From Aspidapion aeneum (taxonomy: Eukaryota; Arthropoda; Insecta; Coleoptera; Brentidae), in NCBI GenBank assembly GCA_963576565.1, contig CAUYVT010000068.1, positions 62,001-126,000 on the forward strand: DNA of 64,000 nucleotides, given 5' to 3'. This document shows, piece after piece, positions 1 to 10,469 of the stretch; the first letter of the stretch is position 1; each line of letters begins with the position of its first letter. Under the pieces are notes generated by a model. It ran no database searches and was not told the DNA's origin. It saw nothing but the letters and a program-made list of their open reading frames with translations. A program made the translations under genes and the position numbers.

Positions 1-948
1 TATGAATCGTTAAATCGGTTTAGGTGCCTAAAAATTAATTTTGCTTCAGCTATATTGTTTTACAGGTTAACGATTGCCTTCTAAATCCTGTCTGCATTAA
101 TTTCCTCATAAATAAATTTTTTCCGAACCGATTTTAACATTGATTGATTGATTGCTTTTAAAAGATCACAATCAAAATTTGCCGTCATTGTAAAATCCAA
201 GATGGCGGAATACTTTACTTCTTAAACGATCGTTTATTTTTCGAATTTATCTAAAGTTTGTATGACAAACAAAAATTCAACTTAATATTTTAAAAAATTT
301 TGCCTGCGGCGCCATAAGTCTCCTTTAGATACTAAATTTCACACCTCAGACCTATCAAAAACCGCTAATAAAAATATTTTGATGTTTTCTGCCACTTTGG
401 CCCTTCTCCTTGAAAATCCTGGATCCGCCACTACAAGGTACTAATCATAAAAAAATTAATCCTCGGAACACACAAAGAAGCGATCCTTCATAGAAGGACA
501 AATTTGACTTTATTCCAACATTTTGAATTTAAAATGTCGGAAAATTTCAATAGTATCACCATAATTCTTCTTTTTTTTTTTCATTGAAATCGGTTTAGTG
601 AATTTACAAAGAAATTATTGCAGAGAGAAATTAAAATAACAGTTGCTATAACAATTATTATTTAAAGAGCCACTTAACCGATTTTATAGAAGACGTTCAA
701 TATTAATTAAATTATAAGGAAATGAATGTATACAGAATTGATTAGGATTAATTTCTCGGGAACCACTAAACCGATTTTAATGATTCGTAACTAGTTAAAA
801 TTAATGTTTCGGAATCCACTAAACAGATTTTAAAGATTCGTAAGTTGCATGAGGACGAAAACAGAGCGTTTTTAAGAATTCCAAAAAATTTCCGGAATGC
901 AAGAATAAATAAGTCTCTTTGAAAAGGACAAGATTGATTCTGTCAACC
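1..948. other. AT-rich non-coding region with decayed repeats
   Basis: No gene is supported. Positions 418-437 hold an isolated repeat end (CTGGATCCGCCACT) resembling the terminus of the hAT-type MITE at 31.5 kb. Two degenerate copies of a roughly 50-bp unit lie at 746-845, each with a 'cactaaaCcGATTTTAa.GATTCGTAA' pattern, and related words recur at about 10, 120 and 590. This looks like decayed repeat DNA upstream of the Jockey insertion. Confidence 0.5.
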
Positions 949-1119
949 ACCTTAGATTATCATTCGTTCGATCGCAGTTCAGTACGGTGATATTGCATCG
1001 TACCTGCATGATAGTACTAACGAGGTCAAAGTCGAAGTTTGTTTTGTTTACAATAAACCTCGCGCGCGAAATACCTGTGTTAAAAATCTATATACAATGT
1101 GTATTATAAATAATATATC

Positions 1120-2522
1120 ATGTTTAAAAGCAAAAAAAGTGTACCATCACCTGTGAAACTTGTTTTAAAAATTAGCGAAAAGCCCAAACAAAATCAAGAA
1201 AAAATGGATAATGCCGAATTATTTCAGGATAGCCATGCTAGAACACAAAATGAAGAAGTTTTATATAGCGAATGGAAAAAATCCCAAAACGAAAAAAATT
1301 CACTTAGTGTACAAGTGGATTATCTCCGAAGTCAACTGGAAAGTATGCAAAGAAAATTTGCAGATTTAGAGACAAAAGTCACTAAAAAAGAAGAGTTTGA
1401 CATGGACTACATTACTGATGAGGACGATCTGGCAAGAGAAACTGAGTGGATCAGACAAACAAAAAGGAAAAGGTTGGAAAAAACGTCGAATGGATACTTC
1501 ACTCTCACCACCACAACAAAGCTCGGGCACTGGAGAGCCCTCCAATAAAACACAAAATGAAGAACCCCCAACTAAGGTTAAAAAAGCTCCATTACCTCCA
1601 CCGATTATGGTAAATGGCGTAAATAATTTTAATGATATTTATGAAAAGTTAAATATCATACAAGGAGTTAAAATAAAAGTTTTAAATAACGAAAATATTA
1701 AAATAAATGTACAAGACGCAGACATCTATCGGCTGGTTACTAAAATGCTTAATGAAATAAAGCATCAATGGCACTCATACGAAAACAAACAAATAAGGCC
1801 AATTAGAGTAATAGCGAATAGGCTACACTTCTCATGTGACCCACAAAAAATTGTAGCTGATCTACAAAAAAAAAGGTTTTAAGGCACTGGAGGCCAGCAA
1901 CAAACTTAAATGGAGAACAAGACAACCTCTTAACATGTTTATGCTCACATTTAGCCACGATGAAGATATCAACAAAATTTTTGAAATTTCCAGTATCCTT
2001 GGGATTGAAGTGGAAATAAAAGCACTAAAAACCTCAAAGTTAGTCCCTCAATGCAAAAGATGCCAATCTTATGGACACACGCAAAAATATTGCGCTAAAG
2101 AACCACGTTGCGTAAAATGCACGGGAAAACATCTTACTGTAGAATGCCCCAAACCAAAAGAATCTGAGCCAAAATGCATCCACTGTGGAGGCAAGCATCC
2201 TGCTAACTACAGAGGACGCCTTGTTGCTAAGGAAATACAAAAATTGAAAAATAAACCTAAGAAACCGAATCTCATACCAAACGTGAGTACAAATAGACAA
2301 AACCAACAGACAAGAAACACAGTCACACAAAACTCTGTGACAATGACATACAGCCAAGTAGCAGCCACAGCTACTATACCTGATATTAATATCAGTAGTC
2401 AAAATACTATGGAACAAACACTACATTTAATTTTGGAGAAATTGAACAAACTTGATGAGCGATTAACTAAACTAGAAGGTAGCAATAACGGAGCTACCAA
2501 TATGCCTCAAAATGGTCAGTAA
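1120..2522 (+). pseudogene. Jockey-like ORF1, Gag-like RNA-binding protein (frameshifted)
   Basis: This is the nucleic-acid-binding ORF1 protein expected to coat the element RNA. The first segment (1120 to about 1475) is Lys/Glu-rich with a likely coiled coil. The reading then moves to another frame (about 1480-1870; basic stretch and a PPPI motif) and to a third (about 1875-2522). Both shifts fall on A-runs (1479-1484 and 1866-1874) and each is explained by one extra A. The third segment carries zinc knuckles: CKRCQSYGHTQKYC and CVKCTGKHLTVEC, then CIHCGGKHPANYRG, where the last Cys is replaced. A Gln/Thr/Asn-rich tail and a short C-terminal coiled coil follow. The start at 1120 is the first in-frame ATG. 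The stop at 2520-2522 overlaps the ORF2 start ATG at 2512. Confidence 0.85.
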
Positions 2523-5098
2523 TCTTAGAATCCTAGCTTGGAATGCCAATGGTCTCTTGCAACATCAGCAAGACTTGCAAGTTATTCTAGACATAGAAAA
2601 AATTGACGTCTGTCTTGTGTCAGAAACGCATTTCACTAACCAGTCTCACATTAAATTTAAAGGTTATAAAGTGTATCATACAACTCACCCTAGCAATACT
2701 GCACATGGGGGAAGTGCTGTAATAATTAAAGAAAATATATCACACTATGAGGAGATGGGATATAAAACCATAGAGATTCAAGCTACATTAGTAAGTGTAA
2801 AAACCAAAACATATACATTAGTCATAAGTGCTGTCTATATACCACCAAGGCACTTACTAAAGAAAAATCAATATCTTAATTTTCTCAGAAAATTAGGAAA
2901 CCGTTTTATAATTGGAGGTGACTTTAATGCAAAAAATACCTACTGGGGATCTAGACTGACGAATTTAAAAGGAAAAGAAGCAAGCTATTAGTGAATATCA
3001 ATGTGAGCCGATATCAACTGGTAAGCTCACATACTATCCAACAGATCCAGAAGGTTTTGATTTACACTCAGATCATTCACCTATTATTCTAACTCTTAGT
3101 AAAAACATAATAAAGAAAGAAGCAAATATCTCACTAGTTAATAAACTGACTGACTGGATTAGTTTTAAACAAAGTCTGTCAGAAAAAATAATCCTATCAG
3201 TACCATTGCAAACGCCAGAACAAATTGATAAAGAAGTTGATTATTTTGTTACAAATATTCAACAAGCAGCTTGGGAAAACAGTCCAAAACCAAAGAGAAT
3301 TTTTAAGGGAAAAAACTATCCAAAGGAAATTAGAGACCTTATATTGGAAAAAAGGAAACTAAGAAGAAAGTGGCAACAAAGCCGTGATCCTCGGGACAAA
3401 ACAAATCTCAACAACATGACGCAGCGCATTAGGCGAGAAATTCTAGTAATAAAAAATGAATCTATTAACCATTTTCTTAATGAACTTACAGATGATAAAA
3501 ATACCCACTATTCCCTTTGGAAAGCAACCAAAGATTTTAAAAGACCAATTATCCAAATTCCACCCATACGAAAATCTAACAACCAGTGGGCAAGGAGTAA
3601 CGAAGAAAAAGCAGATATTATTGCAAGCCATTTAGAAAAAACATTTCAGCCCCACGAAGCACCAGATGAACACTTTCATTTAAATGAACCCCATCAAATC
3701 GAGGACCATATTAAGCTTACATCACCAAAAGAAATATTAACAGAAATCAAAAATATTAATTCGAAAAAAGCCCCAGGGTATGATCTTATTAACGGGGTAG
3801 TCATAAAACAACTCCCAGAAAAGCTATCGTAAAACTATGCAACCTAATTAATGCGTCTTTTAGGCTTAGGTATGTACCTATACTGTGGAAAGTTGCAGAA
3901 GTTATCATGATTCCAAAACCGGGAAAACCACTCCATGACGTGTCATCTTACAGGCCAATATCTTTGCTGCCAATTATATCCAAGCTCTATGAAAAATTAT
4001 TGCTTAAAAGAATAAAACCCATCATAGAAAGACAAGAAATTATTCCATCTCATCAATTTGGTTTTCGAGACAAGCATTCCACGATAGATCAAGTACACAG
4101 AATTACTAATATAATAGAAAAAGCACTAGAAGAGGGAAAAGTTTGTTCTGCAGTTTTTCTAGATGTAGCACAAGCATTTGACAAAGTGTGGCATGAAGGC
4201 CTTAATTTTAAACTAAAAAGGTTTCTGCCACAACAATATTCGGATATTTTGGAATCATACATATCTGATAGACATTTTAGAGTAAAACAGGAAGACCCAT
4301 ACTCAAATTTAAGAGAAATTCAAGCAGGCATGCCCCAGGGTAGCGTACTAGGCCCTTATCTATACTTATTATTCACTTGTGATATCCCAAAGCCAGAAAA
4401 TTGTCACTTAGCAACATTTGCCGATGATACTGGTTTATTGACGGTAGAAAAATCTATTGAAAAATGCATAGAAAAACTTCAGGATGCAGTCACCCAAATT
4501 CACAGTTGGACCACAAAGTGGCGAATAAAATTAAATGAAACCAAATCAATTCATGTTGATTTTACAAACAAAAATATAAATCACATACAAATAACAATTA
4601 ACAACATTCCAGTACCATATTCGAATCAGGCAAAATATCTAGGTATGACACTTGATGCCAAATTGCGCTGGAAAGCACATGTTAAGAAAAAAAAAAGAAG
4701 AACTTGAGATAAGGTATAGAAAAATGAACTGGCTAATTAGAAGGAAGTCCAATTTAACAATTCATAATAAGTTACTGCTTTATAGACAAATACTGAAACC
4801 AGTATGGACATATGGTATTCAACTATGGGGTTGTGCTAAAGAGAGTAATATTCTAGTTGTACAGAGATTTCAAAATAAAGTATTAAGAAACATTGTGAAT
4901 GCACCTTGGTACGTTCGAAATAGTGACCTTCATCGAGATCTAAAAATCGAAACTGTAGCAGAGACTATAAAAAAGTATGCAAAAAGCCATGAAGATAGAC
5001 TCCATCGGCATGTGAATGTGGAAGCAATTCAGCTTCTAGACAATACTATGCTAGTTCGACGACTAAAAAGAGTGAAGCCGTTTGAGCTAGTAAACTAA
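2512..5098 (+). pseudogene. Jockey-like ORF2, endonuclease-reverse transcriptase (disrupted)
   Basis: ORF2 normally nicks target DNA and copies the element RNA in place. The start ATG (2512) lies inside the end of ORF1. An APE-type endonuclease runs from 2512: LAWNANGL, SETHF with the catalytic Glu, and GGDFNAKN are visible, then the frame ends at 2991. The closing SDHSP motif appears near 3070 in another frame with expected sequence missing between, so the domain has lost a piece. The reverse transcriptase follows: KKAPGYD (about 3765), PKPGKP (3907), QFGFR, FLDVAQAFDKVWH, GMPQGSVLGP and the active site FADDT (about 4420). Further frameshifts occur near 3818 (one A short) and in the A-run 4687-4696 (one A extra). 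The C-terminal part ends at 5098. Most motifs are intact, but translation of the whole protein is not possible as read. Confidence 0.88.
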
Positions 5099-5303
5099 GT
5101 GAATTACACATAAAACAAGATAATGCTATAAACACAACACAATTGTGAGTTACAGACTAAACAAAGCGGGGAGAACTGTTGAGTGAACCCTAAGTTTAAA
5201 TCTGACTTTTCTAGTAAATTAAGTTAAAACAAAATTGCTAATTAGTCTTACTGACTAGATTGTAATAAAAAAAACACAGTGTGTTTGACAAATAAAAAAA
5301 AAA
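5099..5303 (+). other. 3' UTR and poly(A) tail of the Jockey-like element
   Basis: About 190 bp of non-coding sequence follow the ORF2 stop. AATAAA-like signals occur at about 5265 and 5290, and the run of A residues at 5293-5304 touches the right-hand target-site duplication. This is the normal 3' end of a target-primed non-LTR element. Confidence 0.75.
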
Positions 5304-5315
5304 ACCTTAGATTAT

Positions 5316-6365
5316 ATAATTTAAAAAAAATCTTTCGACTCGAAAGCCTAATCAATTTTATGCAAAGGTCTGTTCCATTAACGATAACATTGTTATAGTA
5401 TAGTTCAAAAGTTATAACAAAAAAACATTTTGTCCGTGTTTTTTACCCGGATAGATAATATGAGTACCGGGTTTAGTTACAGTTTCTTTTCATTGATTAA
5501 TTATACAAACACACCCTATAATACTCCAAAAACTTTTTCAAGACTAAATTTTAACTAGTTTTGGGTTAAATCGGACGGGGCACACCAAACCGCGGCGGGC
5601 CTTTTTAGAAATTTGGATACGCAGTAAAAAATCACTAAAAAATGCTCTGTCCTTATCCCTTGCTCAAAACCATTTGTAAAATATATCTTCTGATATTTTA
5701 TCTTGTTTTTGCCTTCAAAACTTTATTTTTCACGGTTCTTAACATCTTTGTTCGACTCCGTTCATAACTCTCTACTCCCCGATTAAACAGCAGCGCAAGC
5801 CATACTTTTACACAAAAAATATAGACAATGATTAAGTAGAAACAAAATTTCGGACTTCCATTGTCTATATTTATTCTAAACACGACGTTTCAGTCAGTTT
5901 GTTTTTACTTAGCACATCGTTCGAAAGAGAGTTAATCTGCCAATAAGATAGACCTATTCTGCGCTGCAAGCAAAAAGGTGTTCTCTGATTTAAGAAAAAT
6001 CACGTGTAAGTACTGCTCTTTGTCGTGCCAATGTAGGCATGAAGTTGTGTTATACATAAGTCAAACAAAAATTTTACGGGCTATGAAGAATGTTTTAAGC
6101 AATTTTTACTAATATCATATTCGTTTTCCAGAATTATGTGTTTTATATAACAAAAACGTAGATTTTTCCACAAATTAAAGCTGTCTTGCACAGCTACGAC
6201 TTTAAAGAAGGAAGCTAAGTTTTATATTCCTTTTTAGGCAGTTTCAATATCTACAAGATTGGTGTTTACAAGTTTTTGAAAAAGCTTATGATTTTTCAGA
6301 AAAAATTGTTTAATAAAAAAATTTACTTTTTTTTAAGAAACTACCTGTTATTCGACACCCTGTAG
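5316..6365. other. Non-coding region with a palindromic repeat arm
   Basis: No coding region is supported. Positions 5823-5893 contain a 42-bp hairpin (GACAATG ... CATTGTC) followed by AACACGACGTTTC. The reverse complement of this block recurs at 7928-7998. The rest is AT-rich without recognised structure. Confidence 0.45.
5823..5893. repeat. Inverted repeat arm A1 (partner 7928-7998)
   Basis: The block 'gacaatg...ggacttccattgtc...aacacgacgtttc' matches the reverse complement of 7928-7998 with small differences. Each arm also contains its own GACAATG/CATTGTC hairpin. Two decayed copies of a small palindromic MITE in opposite orientation would explain it. Confidence 0.6.
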
Positions 6366-6770
6366 GCAAGCGCGGATCTGGGTCAAGTCGACGAAAAAAA
6401 TTATTTGTAATATAATTTTTTTTCTAGGGGGAGGGGTAATTCTCCTGTTTTTTCTTTAATTGTTTGGCAAAATTGCATATTTTTTTTCTAGGGGGGGGTA
6501 ATTACATCGTTACAACCGCCCCCCTCAAATCCGCGTTTGCCAAGCGCGGATCTGGGTGAAAATCTAGGGGGGTAATAGTCGACGAAAAAATTATTTGTTA
6601 TATCATTTTTTCCTAGGGGGGGGGGGGTAATTCGCCTATTTTAGCTTTAATCAGAGAACATATAGTCTAGTTATTTCTTCGATGCTTTAATCAATAACAA
6701 AAAGTGCATATTTTTTGTTCTAGGGGGGGGGGGGGTAAATACCACGTTACGCCACCGTCAAATCCACGCT
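6366..6770. repeat. Two tandem copies of a MITE-like unit with long poly-G runs
   Basis: Unit 1 (6366-6540) and unit 2 (6541-6770) both begin CAAGCGCGGATCTGGGT and end with the near reverse complement (CAAATCC.CG.TTG), so each unit has short terminal inverted repeats. Inside are GTCGACGAAAAAA, CTAGGGGG-type runs of up to about 14 G, and GTAATT boxes. Related ends occur at 8935-8973. Confidence 0.65.
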
Positions 6771-6946
6771 TGTATAAAATTATAGATGTGAAATATACTA
6801 TTAGATAACTACTTAGAATTCGTGGGTTATGTGATAAGGCAATGAAACACTATTTATATTTGGGACGTTTCGTCTTCTTTTGAGACTTTTTCAACCGTCA
6901 GCTTAGGCACCCAGAATACATCTCCAGTCCAGCAGTAAACATTACC
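6738..6946. repeat. Inverted repeat arm B1 (partner 8781-8973)
   Basis: This block contains AATGAAACACTATTTAT, GGGACGTTTCGTCTTC and ACATCTCCAGTCCAGCA. It is repeated in reverse complement at 8781-8973. The left arm carries an extra stretch of about 45 bp near 6795. The arms end in the CAAGCG.GGATTTGA terminus also seen in the tandem units at 6366-6770. Confidence 0.7.
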
Positions 6947-8410
6947 AGGGGCGAAGTTAAGGGAACGCTTGGGGGGGCTAAGCCCCCTCAATTTATTAAT
7001 TAGCCCCCCAAACAAATTTGTGATTGAAGGCGTCCCAATATTTTTCAATGCTAACAAAATTTTATTCGAATGATTATTATAGTTTTCGATCTTTATAAAA
7101 CTGCAAATTTCAAACCTATCGTAAATTTGATGAAAAGTGGCAACATTGCTAATCTATGCGAAGACGGGAACGAAGAAGGAACAACGATCGGAATGAACGA
7201 TCGATATTCGATAGTCGAATTATTGCAATTGCATCGTAGCTTTCGCACAGTTGCCAGATTTGAAGGTTTACTTTCAATATGAAGGTTTTTGAAGAAAAAA
7301 TTCTAATATAAGGTTTTTATCCAAATTTGAAGGTTTTTGACTATTTTGAGAAAAAGTTATATATTTTGAAAATATTCCAATAATTTTACCAAACTTAACT
7401 TAGGTAAATTTGAATACTTTATTTTAAATTTTGATTTTTATAATTTATGATTTAAGTTATAATCTTTTATTTGTTTGGTTTTTTTGTCCCATTTTTATTT
7501 AAAAAAAATTTTCATGGTAGAGAGTTTTTTTGGTTTGGTGTCGACCACACACCAATTACTGTTTTGAAGGATATCAAGGTTTTTTGTCACTTAATTGAAG
7601 GTAAATCGTCAGAAATGTCTGGCAACACTGCTTTCGCTTTGGTTTGTCTCTGGCCTCTGCTCTTCTGCTCTGTTTACTCAGTCATTTGCACGTGGAAGGA
7701 CACGATTTGTACTGTCCACTTCACTGTGTACGCGACCGCTACAAATTTTGAATATTGCATTTTAAGCCTTAATTTTAAATTGCACCCAATTTTATACCTT
7801 ATTGTCTTGTCTGATTCTTACAATTCCATCTCTTGAGAGAAGTTTTTTATGTTTGAAAAGGTTAAAACATATATTACAGTTATTTTTACAGTACAGTTTA
7901 CACTTCATAACGGTTAGAGATACTTACTAACCGAAACGTCGTGTTTTAAAATAAATAAAGACAATGGAAGTCCAAATTTTTTTACACAATCATTGTCTAC
8001 GAGTTTCAAACATATTAGAACTTATTGCCCAAATATTTTTTTTTTATAATAACGATGTCATGGACAAGTTTGCCTCTCTAAAGGACCGAAGAATTGAGTT
8101 ACTGAACAATCTTTGAAACGTAATACGTTCTAACAATACTTTTATCTAAGTGATTATAATCTGTTGTAGCCATTATAAATAGGTATAATGTTTGAATGTT
8201 TTTCCCACTGTATTTTCGCGAGGTATATTTATACCTATAATTAATAGTTTTATTAGTATGTTGACAAAATGGTCAATGCGCCCAAAAATTTTTTTTTACA
8301 AAGTGGTGAATGCGCCCAAAAAAATTTTCGTCTGCGGCGGAGTTGCCCCCCTGGCGCAGTTGGGTTCTGGGGCTCAAGCCCCTCCAAAATTGGAGAGCTA
8401 ACTTCGCCAC
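6947..8410. other. Non-coding interior between inverted repeats
   Basis: Short open frames exist (about 7070-7282 and 7471-7836) but show no domain, codon pattern or family resemblance. Small repeats are present, such as 'gggggggctaagccccctc' near 6970 and 'ggggctcaagcccct' near 8370, which look like MITE ends. I see no gene. Confidence 0.45.
7928..7998. repeat. Inverted repeat arm A2 (partner 5823-5893)
   Basis: Reverse-complement copy of the 5823-5893 block: GAAACGTCGTGTT, then GACAATGGAAGTCC, then CATTGTC. Confidence 0.6.
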
Positions 8411-8790
8411 TGACCATTATGTCTTGTTTTTGTCTTAAAACTTTGTGCAAGCTGTGCTTGACAATTACACTTGCTTAACTCGGCTTGGTTAAGCAGCGGG
8501 ATTAAAGTAAAAACTTTACTGCCAGGGAGCAGCCTCACTCCCTGCAATGACCAAGAAGGTTTATGGTACAGTAAACTTAAGTAGTTATAGTGAGAACAGC
8601 TATCAAATGTTGAATCTGCTTTATTGAGATAAATCCTCTCTTTTCTGTTTAATTTTGTAATTAAACAACTTAATAATTTAACGGTTCTTTATGGTTTTTT
8701 AATTTTAATAATTGAATATTGTGAAAAAAAAAACCATAAAGAACCGTTTACTTAGTTAAGTTTTAAGACAAAAACAAGGCGTAATGGTTA
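8411..8790. repeat. Inverted-repeat element with nested perfect hairpin
   Basis: The outer arms 8411-8444 and 8758-8790 are reverse complements (core TTGTTTTTGTCTTAAAACTT). Inside, 8680-8700 (AACGGTTCTTTATGG plus a T-run) pairs perfectly with 8728-8748 around a 27-nt loop. No open reading frame of interest lies between the arms. It is probably a MITE or foldback relic. Confidence 0.6.
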
Positions 8791-8973
8791 TTGCTGGACT
8801 GGAGATGTGTTCTGTGTGCATAAGCTTAAGGGCTACACATTAATTATCTGATGGTTGAAAAAGTCTCAAAAGAAGACGAAACGTCCCAAAGATAAATAGT
8901 GTTTCATTGCTTTATTCGCATCTATAATTTTATACAAGTGCGGATTTGAGGGGGCCGCGGGCGTAACGTGGTA
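8781..8973. repeat. Inverted repeat arm B2 (partner 6738-6946)
   Basis: Reverse-complement partner of 6738-6946: TGCTGGACTGGAGATGT, GAAGACGAAACGTCCC, ATAAATAGTGTTTCATT, ending CAAGTGCGGATTTGAGGGGG. Together with B1 it brackets about 1.8 kb. Confidence 0.7.
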
Positions 8974-9960
8974 ATTATTGAGGGATACGAACAAGAAATT
9001 ATTAGATTACTTTTCTAAATTTAAATGACAAAAACATTTTTTAATTTAAGGAAATAGTAAAATAATAATAAATATTGAAGATGTAATACTTTTATATCAT
9101 GAAAACGTAAAAAGAAAATTTTTTCCATGACGAAAATAAAACTCGAAGAAGTCGAAATCTCTAGAAACATGCTATAAAATTTCTTTGAATTTTAGAAAAG
9201 AATAGAAATGATATATTTTTCATGACCTACAATCTGTTTTTGTAAAATTATTTGCGGTATAATCAGTGGCGTAGCAAAAAACGTTCGCCCGCAAAATTTT
9301 ATCACGGGCTCTCTTAAGCCTTGTGTTTTAAATAGTTAGGTCTATTTTCCTAAAAGCAAATATACTCCGCTTTAGACAAATATTTTCGCAAAGCAAAATT
9401 AAAAAAAAAAGTGTTGCCTAAGGCTTTTGATAAATTTCATATGGGACCATCCTTAAAATACGTAACGCTCAAGGGGGGAGGAGGGGTTGGATCTTGCGTT
9501 ACACTCAATATTTTTTTAATGTATTTCTCCTTGAAAATGCGATACGAGGGTTGTGAGAGGTTCAAAAATCCTGAATTTTTGCGTTCGTAATTAAAGAAGG
9601 TTACCTAAGAAATTGCAGTTTATGCATCCACTTTTTTTCACAAGATATATAAAATAAGTTTCATTTCAGACAGAAGTTTACATGTTCAACATGTTATTCA
9701 CATGTTCATCGGTCAATCCTGAGAGCCTCTCTGTCGGAAAACGGAAGCGAAAGGCTCAAACGTTTTTGATATTTTTCGCACTAGAGGCTCTCGCACAGTG
9801 GAACGAAACGGATATTTTTTGTGACATGTGGTAATAACCTATTAATAGTCCAGTCAACGAGCGGGTTGATGAGTGCATGGTAGGTATAAAAACCAAGGTA
9901 AAACAAGCCTGAGTTTCATTTTTTGAAAAAACGTAACCCTTTACCCGCTTCGAGGCGGTG
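8974..9960. repeat. Dispersed repeat family R, copy A (uninterrupted)
   Basis: Landmarks in order are TCTAAATTTAAATGACAAAA (about 9018), AATAAAACTC (9137), TAGAAACATGCTATAAAATT (about 9161), CAGTGGCGTAGCA (9265), GGGGTTGGATCTTGCGTTAC (about 9483), TTTTTAATGTATTTCTCCTTG (about 9511) and AATAGTCCAGTCAACG (about 9844). The same landmarks recur in the same order in copy B, where they are split by three insertions. No ORF supports a protein, so this is probably a non-autonomous element or an old repeat. Confidence 0.7.
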
Positions 9961-10264
9961 CAGAATGGTTTTGAACCATATGCCAGATCTCCAACATTAA
10001 AATTTTTATTCTACGATTTTCTTCCGAACATTTTGGTGTATCGCCAGTTGAACAGGTCAGAAACACATAATTTCAAAACTGACTAATGGCACGAATCCCC
10101 AAACATGGTGATTCGTGCCAACAGGTAATATTGAGAATCAATTAAACGGCAGTGACCGATATATATATATACTGTATTAAATTATAGACGTAAAATATAC
10201 TGTTAGATTACCCATTTTCTTCCTCCTTTCTAAATTTAAATGACAAAATAGTTATTTAAACAAG

Positions 10265-10352
10265 GTTTGAAAACGACTCTTTGCACACGATCGAGACAAT
10301 TTGTTTGTTTTGACAAATCGAGGAAGTGTGCAAAGAGGTTTTCAAACGAGTT
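10265..10352. repeat. Imperfect hairpin at the edge of the Crypton-like segment
   Basis: TTTGAAAACGACTCTTTGCAC at the left pairs with GTGTGCAAAGAGGTTTTCAAA at the right. Each arm is about 28 nt, around a central CGAGACAATTTG...CAAATCGAG. Downstream, TTTATACGACTG (10367) has a reverse-complement partner near 11280-11291, so the two words may mark the ends of the inserted segment. Confidence 0.55.
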
Positions 10353-10469
10353 TTTTACGATATTTTTTATACGACTGCAAATAAACAAAGACCAGAAAAA
10401 ACAAATTTTAATTTAACCCGTTTTGAAAAATGTATAATATTCTATTAACGCATTAACAGTGGAAACTAA

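Larger units (their letters stand above)
961..5303 (+). mobile_element. Full-length Jockey-like non-LTR retrotransposon with 12-bp TSD
   Basis: The element is bounded by the direct repeat ACCTTAGATTAT at 949-960 and 5304-5315, a target-site duplication. It starts with CATTCG at 961, a start seen in several Jockey-group elements, and ends in AATAAA plus a poly(A) run at 5291-5303. About 160 bp of 5' UTR precede ORF1 (Gag-like, zinc knuckles), followed by ORF2 (endonuclease plus reverse transcriptase) and about 200 bp of 3' UTR. ORF1 and ORF2 overlap by 11 nt. The length of 4.34 kb suits the family. Both ORFs are interrupted by small frameshifts and ORF2 has an endonuclease deletion, so this copy is probably not autonomous. 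The superfamily is clear from domain order; the clade name is from recognition, not alignment. Confidence 0.9.

Noticed and set aside
6366..6770. CRISPR-like array
   Set aside because: There are only two long units with inverted ends and no short regular repeats or unique spacers; the genome is eukaryotic.
7070..7836. Frames of 70 and 121 codons on the + strand
   Set aside because: Composition follows AT-rich background, no domain is visible and small repeat words run through them.
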